From: Eubacteriales bacterium
GTDB taxonomy: Bacteria; Bacillota; Clostridia; Christensenellales; Aristaeellaceae
DNA length: 64,000 nucleotides
Assembly (NCBI GenBank): GCA_028693055.1
Contig: JAQUWD010000011.1
Span: forward strand, 1-64,000
Direction of reading: 5' to 3'
A model generated the notes under the pieces. That model was not told the origin of the DNA, did no database searches, and worked only from the letters and a program-made list of their open reading frames with translations. The position numbers were made by a program, and so were the translations under genes. Shown here in pieces: positions 49,801 to 58,799 of this stretch; the first letter of the stretch is position 1, and every line of letters begins with the position of its first letter.

Positions 49801-50533
49801 CCAAGTCACCCTCAATGGTTTTCAAAAGTGGCTGTGCAAATGCGGGTTCCTCTGCTAGTCTTTTTGTTTTTGCCCACTCTGCCAGTACGGCTTCCAGCAT
49901 GAGTACCCCTTCGGATACAAAAACCTCTGCAATTGGCTCCTGGTCAAAGGCTTCTACCATCCACTGCTTTTCGGTCTGCTCTTCAAACCATTGTAGTGGA
50001 TTAGGCCGTGAAATCAGAAAACGAAAGGTCATATCAAGCACAGCGGCGATTTGCTTCTCCGTCATTTTTTTCAGAAAGGCTCCAATAGCTGGATCGGTTT
50101 TTGCATCGGTATAGATACGGTCTAGCGTGTCCTCCATGGATTCCTGATACATTGTTTGTAAAGTACGTTCATCACCGATGGAAAACTGTGGGTCAATGTT
50201 GCAATCTTTGAAATGCTCCCGTATCACTCGCTGACAATAGGCGTGAATGGTTGATATTTGTGCGCTGCCCACAAGCTCCGCTTGTTTTAAAAGGCGATCG
50301 TCCTCTTGCGCAGCGTCCACAATTCTGTTTTCCAAACGCTCACGCAGTTCCGCCGCCGCCGCTCGTGTATAGGTGACAATCAGCATGCGGTCAATGGACA
50401 AGCCCCAATGAGAAATCATATACAATATGCGCTCTACCAATACGGCGGTTTTCCCACTGCCTGCGGCTGCGGAAACAAGTAATTCTTTATTTTTGGCATG
50501 AATGGCACTTTCTTGTTCGGGAGTAAAGCCCAT
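46871..50533 (-). CDS. addA: helicase-exonuclease AddAB subunit AddA
   Basis: UvrD-type helicase FTPEQESAIHAKNKELLVSAAAGSGKTAVLVERI; VDEYQDVSAIQE; C-terminal WILIDFKTD nuclease motif. Confidence 0.95.
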   Translation of the reverse strand: MGFTPEQESAIHAKNKELLVSAAAGSGKTAVLVERILYMISHWGLSIDRMLIVTYTRAAAAELRERLENRIVDAAQEDDRLLKQAELVGSAQISTIHAYCQRVIREHFKDCNIDPQFSIGDERTLQTMYQESMEDTLDRIYTDAKTDPAIGAFLKKMTEKQIAAVLDMTFRFLISRPNPLQWFEEQTEKQWMVEAFDQEPIAEVFVSEGVLMLEAVLAEWAKTKRLAEEPAFAQPLLKTIEGDLETLNNLSDGVRNGFSAMLKAVTECKFVTLARTKPITEDEIALVEAYKELRNGYKKRIQSFKELLPIRLDTALQDMNQISTATAGLGKAMKILFDTFQGRKLEQAVLDFNDLEHMTLAVLKDSRLQQLEANRFDAVFVDEYQDVSAIQEAILNGLKRESDEEHPQYYFYVGDVKQSIYRFRLAEPKLFLSKQESFSEEENATHRKIILNRNFRSREGVLDAVNRTFAHVMDKRVTEIDYDRNARLYPGIPSREDPFCELRVFSSADRKPTEVVLQEAEEIAQDILATVGTEIRDRDGQAVGVLHFRDIAILTPVVKNVADKVEMVLTKAGIPVYTDAGANALGGEESIQAIQHLLLMDNQRNDLALIAELRSPLFQMNESDLSQIRLQLPQKEASFYEALQKTSKMEPPDELAKRCKAVLQMLDEERFLYRNLPPEEYLWDFLMRSGLYAHYGTQPGGKLRQANLRMLCQKAGEYVQTHRDGLQGFLECIQKGVGGDSSSPTVVNPWEDVVRILTIHKSKGLEFPTVYLMGLGGSIAKRRQTKIISMHSELGIGLMYINEHSRTKRTTLMQSGIQLRLASEERAEKARLLYVAMTRPKNRLVMIGSTKQKKPALESTVENACLKVNEINDLTGVQSAGSLLDWLLQCITPQDSIQWNEENHVSTNLIWKKESGKSFPANPTSFPHKNAVWRVFFHIDKEKSISSSAVEVDNQKKAIFDLPLTDGWKENTNADQEDSFSNDPLSPLPAYQHLPLKLGVTALCRAIREKQPVSSEAEEIETITMKRMPLLTQRPKLLSSLPTAPAFLDAPLENRAAIRGTVTHQVISSIDLVDRLQNIESGIPYIKEEIERMTRQGMLTEEEETLIDADAIGSFFASSIGQRLLKATVVHREWSFNVAIEEPIRTIAQGVIDCCFLENNHWILIDFKTDHINNEKELWDLYADQIAFYKLALEKVTGLQVGEMGFYSLSLKTMMMKRLE

Positions 50534-50602
50534 AATGATCCCCTCCGCTTTCTATCCCGTTTATTGTAGCGCAAATAGTAGCTGATCGCAACTCTTCCCA
50601 TT

Positions 50603-50618
50603 TGTTTCACATGAAACA
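50603..50618. promoter_or_regulatory. parS-like site 1 (one mismatch)
   Basis: TGTTTCACATGAAACA. Confidence 0.7.
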
Positions 50619-50643
50619 AATGGAGTAAATCGCTTATAGTGAA

Positions 50644-50659
50644 TGTTCCACGTGAAACA
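50644..50659. promoter_or_regulatory. parS site 2
   Basis: TGTTCCACGTGAAACA matches TGTTNCACGTGAAACA. Confidence 0.88.
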
Positions 50660-50688
50660 TTTATGAACGACAACACACTTGGAATTCA

Positions 50689-50704
50689 TGTTTCACGTGA
50701 AACA
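50689..50704. promoter_or_regulatory. parS site 3 (perfect palindrome)
   Basis: TGTTTCACGTGAAACA. Confidence 0.92.
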
Positions 50705-50733
50705 TTGATCATAATCCCAGTTTCTGTTATAAT
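50705..50733 (+). promoter_or_regulatory. glgP promoter
   Basis: TTGATC 50705-50710, N17, TATAAT 50728-50733. Confidence 0.7.
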
Positions 50734-50772
50734 GGGAAGCGCCGTGACGGAAACGTCAGGACGCAGAGGAGG

Positions 50773-53229
50773 ATGAAAATGGCGAGTAATACAATTACAA
50801 CAGAAAGCGTTAAAGAGAGCATTATTGGTAAGCTGCAACGCTATTACGGCTTGACCGTATCGGAGGCGAGTCAACAGCAGTTATACAAAGCGGTCGCATC
50901 GACGGCACGAGATCAAATTATGTCGAAATGGATGACCTCCCGTCGGAAGCGTCATGAGCAGTACGGAAAGCGGGTTTACTACCTTTCTGTAGAGTTTTTG
51001 ATGGGGCGTTCGTTGAACTGCAACCTCATTAATCTGTGCAGTCAAGAAATCTACGAGCAAGCCTTGCGAGAGTTGAATATAAACTTAGTGGATATTCTAC
51101 CCGAGGAGCCGGAGCCGGCATTGGGAAACGGCGGCTTGGGTCGCTTGGCTGCCTGCTTTATGGATAGCTTGGCCAGTGAAAGCCTGCCTGCTATGGGCAG
51201 CACCATTCGGTATGAGTATGGTCTTTTCCGTCAAAAGATGGTGGATGGGCAGCAGGTAGAGCTGCCGGATAATTGGCTGCAAAACGGCAATGTGTGGGAA
51301 ATTGCGGCTATGGAGGATACCTGCCAAATTCAGTACGGCGGTCATGTAGAAGAGACCGAGGAAAACGGACGCAAGGTTTTCCGCACAGTAGACGCCTATA
51401 CGATTGACGCCGTTCCTTATGATATGCCCATTGTGGGGTATAATAACGAATGTGTAAACACTCTTCGCACGTGGAGCGCTCGTAGCCAGCAGAGAATTGA
51501 TCTGCAAAGCTTTGGAGAAGGCGAATACATGAAGGCCATGGAAGAAATGGAGATGGCCGAAGTGATTTCCAAGGTGCTTTACCCGGAGGATCGGCATTAT
51601 GAGGGTAAAATGCTTCGGTTGAAGCAGCACTACTTCTTTGTAAGCGCAACGCTGCAATATGCTTTAAAGAACTTTAAAAAGTACTATGGCAACAATTTTG
51701 ACCTGTTGCCGGATAAGTGCGTATTCCATATCAATGATACTCATCCCGGCTTAGCGATTCCGGAAATGATGCGTTTGCTGATTGATCAGGAGGGGCTTAC
51801 TTGGGAATTAGCAGATCGTATTACGCAGCGCTGCATGGCGTATACCAATCACACCGTCATGACCGAGGCCTTAGAATGCTGGCCGGAGGAAATGATGAAG
51901 CAGACGCTTCCTCGTATCTATATGATTCTGGAAGAGATGAACAAGCGTTTATGCGCGATGCTCTGCAAAAGCTATCCCGATCAGTGGGAGCGGATTGGCC
52001 ATATGGCGATCCTTGCTTACGGGCAGGTTCATATGGCGAATCTCTGTGTAGCCTCTTGCTTTAGCGTTAACGGCGTAAGCCAGCTTCATGGTAAGATTTT
52101 GTGCGACTCCCTCTTTCACGACTACTGGCTGCTGCAAAAGCAGAAGTTCTGCGCCATCACCAATGGCATTACCCATCGACGCTGGTTGATCGAAAGTAAT
52201 AAAGGCCTTACCAACTTGATCAAAGATGCAATTGGCGACGGCTTTGTTCAGGATGCAGAAAAGCTGGAGGAGCTGGTACCCTTTGCGGACGATGCAGCCT
52301 TCCGCGATCGCTTTGATCAAGTGAAGAAACAGAACAAGCAGCGTTTGCAAGCCTTGATCAAGGCCCGTCAAGGGATTGATATTGACACCGACTTTATCTT
52401 TGATACGCAAGCGAAGAGACTACATGAGTATAAGCGGCAAATGCTGAATGCCCTTCATATTCAGGTACTATACAATCGCATTGTGGACGATCCCAGCTTT
52501 TCGATGCCGCCTCGGCTGTTCCTCTTTGGGGCCAAGGCTGCGCCGGGTTATGGCCGTGCCAAGGTGATTATTCGTTACATTAACGCGTTAGCGAAGCTGA
52601 TTGACAAGCATCCAAGAGCAAAGCAGATGCTGAAGATCGTTTATATCGAGAATTACGATGTTTCCACTGCTGAGGTTTTGATGCCCGCAACGGAAATTAG
52701 CGAGCAGCTGTCCACCGCCGGAAAGGAAGCCAGCGGCACCGGCAACATGAAATTCATGATGAATGGCGCAATCACAATTGGCACCATGGATGGCGCAAAC
52801 GTGGAAATCTTCGATCAGGTCGGCGAGGAAAACATCTACATTTTTGGCATGTGCGCAGATGCGGTCGATAATATGTACCGTGAGCGTAATTATAATCCCA
52901 TGAGCATCTTTGAAACCAATACGGAAATTCGGAAGGCCATGTCCCAATGGTTGGACGGCACGCTATTCCCGGATCAACCCTTGGTACTTCAGGAGCTTTA
53001 TCATACGCTCTTGGTGGGCGATTACGGCGGTATGCCGGATCCGTACTTTGTGATGAAGGATTTTGGATCTTATAATTTGGCCAATCGCCGGATGATGGAC
53101 GATTATCAGAACCGAGAGAAATGGCTAAAGATGGCAATTATGAATACCGCAAAATCTGGCTATTTCAGCTCTGACCGCACCATTCGGGAGTACAACGAAA
53201 AGATTTGGCATATTCAACGTCAGCGTTAA
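50773..53229 (+). CDS. glgP: glycogen/starch/alpha-glucan phosphorylase
   Basis: GNGGLGRLAACFMDSLASESLPAMG; EASGTGNMKFMMNGAITIGTMDGANVEI PLP motif region. Confidence 0.97.
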   Translation: MKMASNTITTESVKESIIGKLQRYYGLTVSEASQQQLYKAVASTARDQIMSKWMTSRRKRHEQYGKRVYYLSVEFLMGRSLNCNLINLCSQEIYEQALRELNINLVDILPEEPEPALGNGGLGRLAACFMDSLASESLPAMGSTIRYEYGLFRQKMVDGQQVELPDNWLQNGNVWEIAAMEDTCQIQYGGHVEETEENGRKVFRTVDAYTIDAVPYDMPIVGYNNECVNTLRTWSARSQQRIDLQSFGEGEYMKAMEEMEMAEVISKVLYPEDRHYEGKMLRLKQHYFFVSATLQYALKNFKKYYGNNFDLLPDKCVFHINDTHPGLAIPEMMRLLIDQEGLTWELADRITQRCMAYTNHTVMTEALECWPEEMMKQTLPRIYMILEEMNKRLCAMLCKSYPDQWERIGHMAILAYGQVHMANLCVASCFSVNGVSQLHGKILCDSLFHDYWLLQKQKFCAITNGITHRRWLIESNKGLTNLIKDAIGDGFVQDAEKLEELVPFADDAAFRDRFDQVKKQNKQRLQALIKARQGIDIDTDFIFDTQAKRLHEYKRQMLNALHIQVLYNRIVDDPSFSMPPRLFLFGAKAAPGYGRAKVIIRYINALAKLIDKHPRAKQMLKIVYIENYDVSTAEVLMPATEISEQLSTAGKEASGTGNMKFMMNGAITIGTMDGANVEIFDQVGEENIYIFGMCADAVDNMYRERNYNPMSIFETNTEIRKAMSQWLDGTLFPDQPLVLQELYHTLLVGDYGGMPDPYFVMKDFGSYNLANRRMMDDYQNREKWLKMAIMNTAKSGYFSSDRTIREYNEKIWHIQRQR

Positions 53230-53398
53230 TAAGCAAGGATTATTTTCATCAATGATGCCCATTGTGGAGCCGAATCCCAGTTTGAGCCGTTTTTATACGG
53301 CTTCTAATGGGGTTCGGCCCATTTTTTCTCCTATTCTTATGAAAAATAGCTTATTTCTTAAGGGAATAATACCAAGAAAATCGCTCTGGAAAGATAAA

Positions 53399-53603
53399 GA
53401 TTGACACCCCATATAGGCATATGCTATACTTTGTTTGTCAGTAAGCCGTGGTGAAAGACCATTGGCTGAAACTTTTTTTGCGGTTGATACCGCTTAGCTG
53501 ATGCTGCTTCATGAGCAATCATTTTATAATATATCCTGTCCATAAAAGCAGGGAGAAATGGATATATTATTATAGATTTTGACTGTGGAGGCGCATCTTT
53601 TTT
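53399..53603 (+). promoter_or_regulatory. promoter plus long leader
   Basis: TTGACA-N18-TATACT then about 170 nt containing hairpins such as GCGGTTGATACCGC. Confidence 0.4.
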
Positions 53604-54476
53604 ATGGACAAACAGGTAAAAATCATCTATTACTATAACAGCGGCTTTTCCGTTCAGGTGGGAAGCACGCTGTTACTCTTTGATTACTGGGAGGGCGAGG
53701 GGCGAAAGCTCAGCGAGTCGGTACGGATTACCCCCAGCTTTTTAAAGGCGTTTGAGCAAATTTTTATCTTTGTCAGTCACGGACATCCTGATCATCTGGA
53801 TCCAATCATTTATACTTGGGCTAAGGAGAATTTGCCCATTACCTACATCGTGTCTAATGATATGCCGATTGGCACGGTGGGAAAGCGGATGGCTCCCCTC
53901 CAAGTGAAGGAGTTAACCAGAGATATTTCGGTAAAGGCTTTTCAGAGCACCGATTTAGGGGTTGCCTTTCTGGTTCATGCCTATGGCTTGAACATCTTTC
54001 ATGCAGGAGACTTAAACCTGTGGCATTGGCGGCAGGAAAGCACGCTGCGAGAAATTGAAGCCGCCGAGGATGCATTTTATGAGGCTATGAAGCCTATGAA
54101 GGATGAAAAAATCGATGTGGCGATGTTCCCGGTGGACCCGAGACAAGGCATGATGTATGATGCGGGCGCGAACCACTTCATTATGACGCAAAAGCCGCGG
54201 GTTTTTATTCCGATGCATTGGCAGGAGCGCCCTGAAATCGCTATTGATTTTGCGCGCAGAGGTAAAACGCCTCACACGGAAATTCTAGCGATGACCAAGC
54301 CGGGCATGGTTGCGAATATGACCTTCTCGGATCAGGTGCTGGATATTCATATTATTGAACCGCCTAAGGATATGGAGGACGTTCCTATTCAGCCAATACG
54401 CAAGCTAGACCCCTACGCGAAGGAACCGGGAGAGGATCCATTTACGGATACAGATCTGCCGGTAGATATCGAATGA
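53604..54476 (+). CDS. MBL-fold metallohydrolase
   Basis: IFVSHGHPDHLDP; NIFHAGDLNLWHW; PMHW. Confidence 0.88.
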   Translation: MDKQVKIIYYYNSGFSVQVGSTLLLFDYWEGEGRKLSESVRITPSFLKAFEQIFIFVSHGHPDHLDPIIYTWAKENLPITYIVSNDMPIGTVGKRMAPLQVKELTRDISVKAFQSTDLGVAFLVHAYGLNIFHAGDLNLWHWRQESTLREIEAAEDAFYEAMKPMKDEKIDVAMFPVDPRQGMMYDAGANHFIMTQKPRVFIPMHWQERPEIAIDFARRGKTPHTEILAMTKPGMVANMTFSDQVLDIHIIEPPKDMEDVPIQPIRKLDPYAKEPGEDPFTDTDLPVDIE

Positions 54477-55342
54477 GAATATGGAAAGCCTTGGCAGTGG
54501 CGCTGTTGCTGTGGGGCTGTGCTACTGCGAGCGCCGTGGGCGAGGTTTTTATTGATGCTGCCCCGGCTGCGGATTGGAATACCCGAGACCTGCTGCGGCT
54601 TACGGTCTTTGCCACAGGCGCCAGCGACTGTATGCTGCTTGAGGCGGGTGGCGAAAGCATGATGATTGACGGCGGCATCGGCGGCTCCCATCGTTTGCCG
54701 CTGGCACAGGCGCTAAAAGAGCGGGGAATTCAACGCTTCACCTATATGCTGAATACTCATTATCATGCTGATCACCTGACGGGACTGAAGCTTTTGCTGG
54801 AGGATGGGTTTCAAGCCGATGTTTTTCTAACCCCTTATAAAGAAGCTGGCGAACGGACGGTGTCGCTGCTTAAGGAAACCATGGCGGTAGTCCGAAAAAG
54901 CGGAGTTGCCATCCGCAGGGTTTCTTCCGGTGATGTATTTTCATTGGGGGATGCGTCGATTACCCTGTATCGCTTCGAAGACGGAGATGATACCAACGCG
55001 CGCTCCGTTATTGAGCATATTCGGTATGGTGAAGCTACTCTGCTACTATGTGCGGATCTATCGGGAGCGGCGCAGCGGTACTTCTTAAAGCAGCTGACGG
55101 CGGAAGAGCTGCAGGCGGATGTGATGAAAGCGCCTCATCACGGAATCAACGCAGTGGTTACGGAATTCTTGGACGCTGTCAATCCGAGTGTCGAGGTCAT
55201 TACCAGCGACGAGAAGCGTGGTCAAAAATGTTATCGTCAGGCATTAAACAGGCAGATTGCCGCTTTTTGTTCGGCAGAACGCACCACGGTGTTAGAGACG
55301 GACGGTAAAGATTGGTATGTCTATCAGAACGACGGGTTCTAA
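54473..55342 (+). CDS. ComEC/Rec2-type MBL-fold hydrolase with signal peptide
   Basis: DCMLLEAGGESMMIDGG, TMLNTHYHADHLTG-like YMLNTHYHADHLTG, KAPHHGINAVV; overlaps previous gene. Confidence 0.9.
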   Translation: MRIWKALAVALLLWGCATASAVGEVFIDAAPAADWNTRDLLRLTVFATGASDCMLLEAGGESMMIDGGIGGSHRLPLAQALKERGIQRFTYMLNTHYHADHLTGLKLLLEDGFQADVFLTPYKEAGERTVSLLKETMAVVRKSGVAIRRVSSGDVFSLGDASITLYRFEDGDDTNARSVIEHIRYGEATLLLCADLSGAAQRYFLKQLTAEELQADVMKAPHHGINAVVTEFLDAVNPSVEVITSDEKRGQKCYRQALNRQIAAFCSAERTTVLETDGKDWYVYQNDGF

Positions 55343-55354
55343 CCGGATAAGTGC

Positions 55355-55400
55355 AAAAAGAAGCATGCTGCAAAGAAAACTTGCCGCATGCTTCTTTTTT
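55355..55400. terminator. bidirectional terminator between convergent genes
   Basis: AAAAAGAAGCATG...CATGCTTCTTTTTT. Confidence 0.85.
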
Positions 55401-55417
55401 CCTTCCATTGTCTTCCT

Positions 55418-56194
55418 CTATGCAGTCTTTTCAAGACTGAGTTTATCGGCAAGCATTGCAATGAACTCGCCGTTTGTCGGCTTATCTTCTGGCGTGCATA
55501 CCTTGCAGCCAAAGGCGAAATTGAGCGTTTCGATTCGTCCGCGATTCCATGCCACTTCGATTGCGTGGCGAATGGCGCGTTCCACCTTGCTGGCGCTGGT
55601 GCCAAAGTGCTTTGCGATTCCGGGATATAGCTCTTTGGTGATTCTGTTGATCACATCCGGCTGATCGACGACCATTTTTACGGCATAACGTAAAAACTGG
55701 TAGCCCTTGATATGGGCGGGGATGCCCATGGTTAAAAAGAGACTGCCTAATCGCTCGTCAATGGTTCGTACCAGCTTAGCTGGAGGAGCCTGTATGGGCT
55801 GAGGATGGACGGCCGTGCAGCACAGCTCTCTGATGTGGTGAATCAGATGCTGCATTTCAAAGGACTTGACCATGTAGAAGCTAGCGCCAAGCTCGATGGC
55901 GCGCATGACAAAATCGTCCCGGCTAAGGGCGGAGATGACGATGGTTTTCGGTACAGAGGGCAGCTGCATATGCTTCATTTCTGCCAGCAGCGTATAGCCG
56001 TCCATCATGGGCATGATGATATCGGTGATCATCACGTCAAAGGATTCGTCAGCGAGGTACTTTAACGCTTCTACCCCGTTTGCGGCTTCCTTGATTTCAC
56101 CGATTTCTTCTTGCTTTTGCAGAAACTCGATCAGACACTTTCTCATCGGTTTGTGATCATCTACCACAAGAATTCTTAATCCTGGCATAGGCAT
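55418..56194 (-). CDS. spo0A: sporulation transcription factor Spo0A
   Basis: Receiver domain ILVVDDHKPMRKCL/MITDIIMP; DNA-binding ITKELYPGIAKHFGTSASKVERAIRHAIEVAWNRG. Confidence 0.95.
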   Translation of the reverse strand: MPMPGLRILVVDDHKPMRKCLIEFLQKQEEIGEIKEAANGVEALKYLADESFDVMITDIIMPMMDGYTLLAEMKHMQLPSVPKTIVISALSRDDFVMRAIELGASFYMVKSFEMQHLIHHIRELCCTAVHPQPIQAPPAKLVRTIDERLGSLFLTMGIPAHIKGYQFLRYAVKMVVDQPDVINRITKELYPGIAKHFGTSASKVERAIRHAIEVAWNRGRIETLNFAFGCKVCTPEDKPTNGEFIAMLADKLSLEKTA

Positions 56195-56530
56195 TCCTCC
56201 TTTTCAAGATAACGCACGTTTCGCGTTATTCCCTGCTTTTCGGTTAGTATATCACGGAATCCTTATAGGATGGGCTTTTCGTTGAAAATAGAAGGAAATG
56301 TTGCTAATATGACATAAAAGGAGACAATGAACAAAATGCCATGGATATATTTAGACAAATCCTGAATAAATATGATACCTGCCGCAACAAAATAACCCAA
56401 AAAATGGGAAAAAAGTTGCTTCATTGTGTAGAATCTTGGATTGAAAAAAATTGCATAGATATAAAATGTTTTAGGTTTCTGTAATATCATTTTTGATTGA
56501 TGTAGAGGAATGCAAATAGAAAAAGAGAAA

Positions 56531-56552
56531 ATCGCAAGGAAATCCTTGCGAT
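56531..56552 (-). terminator. terminator downstream of rapZ
   Basis: ATCGCAAGGA-AA-TCCTTGCGAT palindrome, T-rich on minus strand. Confidence 0.65.
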
Positions 56553-56659
56553 ATATGGATGGAATTTTTTACCACATACAAATGATTACAAAAATAAATA
56601 GAAAAGGTAATAGTTACGGGTATTTTAGGGAGAAATGGTAATAAAGACCGTCCATTTTA

Positions 56660-57571
56660 TTATGGTTCGCCCTTCTGATAGTCGCTTTTTGCTGCCCAAT
56701 GGGCTTGTTCCAAGGCAATGTCGCGATGGTTGATATTGACTCGATAACCTAATTTCTTTAAGGTTTCGCCGATATATTCACTAATGGCTACGCTGCGGTG
56801 CGCACCGCCGGTACAGCCAATAGCGATGACCAAGCGATGCTTTCCCTCGGTGATGTAATTGGGTAAAAGGAAGGTGAGCATGTCCACACATTTGGTGAGA
56901 AACTCTTGGGTTACAGGGTGATTTAAAACGAAATCTCTTACGTCCGGTTCAAGCCCGGTATGGTGTCCAAGCTCTGGAATATAGAAGGGATTCGGTAGAA
57001 AGCGCACGTCAAAAACCAAATCGCCTTCTCGTGGAATACCGCGCTTAAAGCCGAAGCTAAGGATTTCTACCCGAAGGGGAGATTCCTCGTCCGCGTGCAG
57101 CACTAGCTCGCTTAGCACATTCTGAAATGCACGAGGACGCAGATTGCTGGTATCGATGAGCTGATTGGCAGCCTCCCGCAAGGGCTGTAGACGGTTGCGC
57201 TCCTCCTTGATGGCTGCATCCAGCGTCTTGCATTCCGCAGTGAGGGGATGCTCTCGGCGAGTTTCCTTATAGCGGTTCACAAGCACGTCGTCAGCAGCTT
57301 CTATAAAGAGGGTGTCGATATGGAAGCCCACCATACGGGCTTCGTCGATCATCTTGGTTACGGCTTTTGCATCAAAAAATTCGCCGGAGCGTATGTCTGC
57401 TGCAATCGCAACCAAGGAAGTATGCAGATTGGCTGTTTGACAAGCCTCCATAAAGGGAACCAGCATCATGGGCGGGAGATTATCCACGCATAATGCGCCT
57501 AGATCCTCTAAGTAGCGTATCGCTACGGTTTTTCCCGCGCCGCTCATGCCCGTTAAAATGAGGTAATGCAT
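56660..57571 (-). CDS. rapZ: RNase adapter RapZ / YvcJ nucleotide-binding protein
   Basis: LILTGMSGAGKTVAIRYLEDLGALCVDNLPPMML; IGCTGGAHRSVAISEYIG. Confidence 0.95.
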   Translation of the reverse strand: MHYLILTGMSGAGKTVAIRYLEDLGALCVDNLPPMMLVPFMEACQTANLHTSLVAIAADIRSGEFFDAKAVTKMIDEARMVGFHIDTLFIEAADDVLVNRYKETRREHPLTAECKTLDAAIKEERNRLQPLREAANQLIDTSNLRPRAFQNVLSELVLHADEESPLRVEILSFGFKRGIPREGDLVFDVRFLPNPFYIPELGHHTGLEPDVRDFVLNHPVTQEFLTKCVDMLTFLLPNYITEGKHRLVIAIGCTGGAHRSVAISEYIGETLKKLGYRVNINHRDIALEQAHWAAKSDYQKGEP

Positions 57572-57598
57572 ATGATCAACTCCCACTGTAAGGTAAGG

Positions 57599-58564
57599 TC
57601 AGACGTTGTGTATTGGAGCATCCTCGCCAAGTATGCGCACTTCGGGAATGAGCAAGATACCCGTTTTTTCCTGCACGGTTCGTTGTACATGGTTGATCAG
57701 CGCCAAATAGTCAGCAGCTGTTCCGTTTTCATCATTAACCAAGAAACCGGCATGCAGGGGTGAAACGCATGCTCCGCCAATGCGGAAGCCTTTGAGTCCG
57801 GCTTCGTCGATGAGCGTGCCTGCAAATTGTCCTTCGGGTCGACGGAAGGTGCTGCCGCAGCTGGGCAAAGTAAGGGGCTGCTTTTCGCGACGGCGGGCTG
57901 AAAACTCACGCATGGTCGCCTGTATGGTTTCGCCGTCTCCTTTGGTAAGGACGACGGTGACGGAGGTGATAGCGCTTAATTCTTCGTCGTCGCAAAAGCG
58001 GCTGTGACGGTAGCTCATGCGCAGGTCACCGATTTCGTAGGATGCGTTCTTGCCGCTGCATTCAACAGCCGTTACGTGGGAGACAACATCCTTCATTTCG
58101 CCGCCGTAGGCGCCCGCGTTCATATAAACCGCTCCGCCGATGGTGCCGGGAATCCCGGAGGCGAACTCCAACCCCGTCAGCTCATGATCCATTGCAACAT
58201 TACAAAGCTTTTGCAACGTTGCTCCGGCTTGGGCGGTGATGGCAAAGCGACCGTCCGGCAAAGGTACTGGCGCGCTTAGCTCTGCAAACTGATCTCCCAT
58301 ATGGATCACAAGGCCGGGGATTCCGCCGTCCTTCACCAGCAGATTGCTTCCATTGCCGATTAGGGTAACGGCGACGTCCAACTCTCTGGCAGCTGCGAAG
58401 GCGGCGTTGAGCTGATCCGGCGAGGCGATTTCGCATAGAACTCTAGCTGGGCCGCCTAAATGGAGGGTAGTATAGCGGCTCATTGGCACGTTTTCAAAGA
58501 GCTGCTTCTTCGGGATGCTTTCCCGCAGGCGTTCGTAAAGCTTCTCTGCTGTTGAAAAGTCCAT
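57599..58564 (-). CDS. murB: UDP-N-acetylmuramate dehydrogenase
   Basis: YTTLHLGGPARVL; TLIGNGSNLLVKDGGIPGLVIHMG; GIPGTIGGAVYMNAGAYGGE. Confidence 0.96.
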   Translation of the reverse strand: MDFSTAEKLYERLRESIPKKQLFENVPMSRYTTLHLGGPARVLCEIASPDQLNAAFAAARELDVAVTLIGNGSNLLVKDGGIPGLVIHMGDQFAELSAPVPLPDGRFAITAQAGATLQKLCNVAMDHELTGLEFASGIPGTIGGAVYMNAGAYGGEMKDVVSHVTAVECSGKNASYEIGDLRMSYRHSRFCDDEELSAITSVTVVLTKGDGETIQATMREFSARRREKQPLTLPSCGSTFRRPEGQFAGTLIDEAGLKGFRIGGACVSPLHAGFLVNDENGTAADYLALINHVQRTVQEKTGILLIPEVRILGEDAPIHNV

Positions 58565-58707
58565 TCGCGGCCTCCTTCTCTAAAAAAAGAAAAAATCTCT
58601 GAATTGATTGTATCGCAGATTGGTATGGATGTCAAAAGGAATCCCTCGGAAGTGTATGCAATTGGTTGGGCTACCATACATGCGGGCGTCGCTTGTCCAT
58701 TTCCATA

Positions 58708-58769
58708 AAAAAACCGCCCGGCTCTGTGTCGTCTTAGCTTAGCTAAGGAACGACAGGGCCGGGCGGTTT
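58708..58769 (-). terminator. rho-independent terminator
   Basis: AAACCGCCCGGC...GCCGGGCGGTTTTTTT on minus strand. Confidence 0.85.
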
Positions 58770-58799
58770 AAGAAAGGATAGTAACTAAAGCTTTGATTA

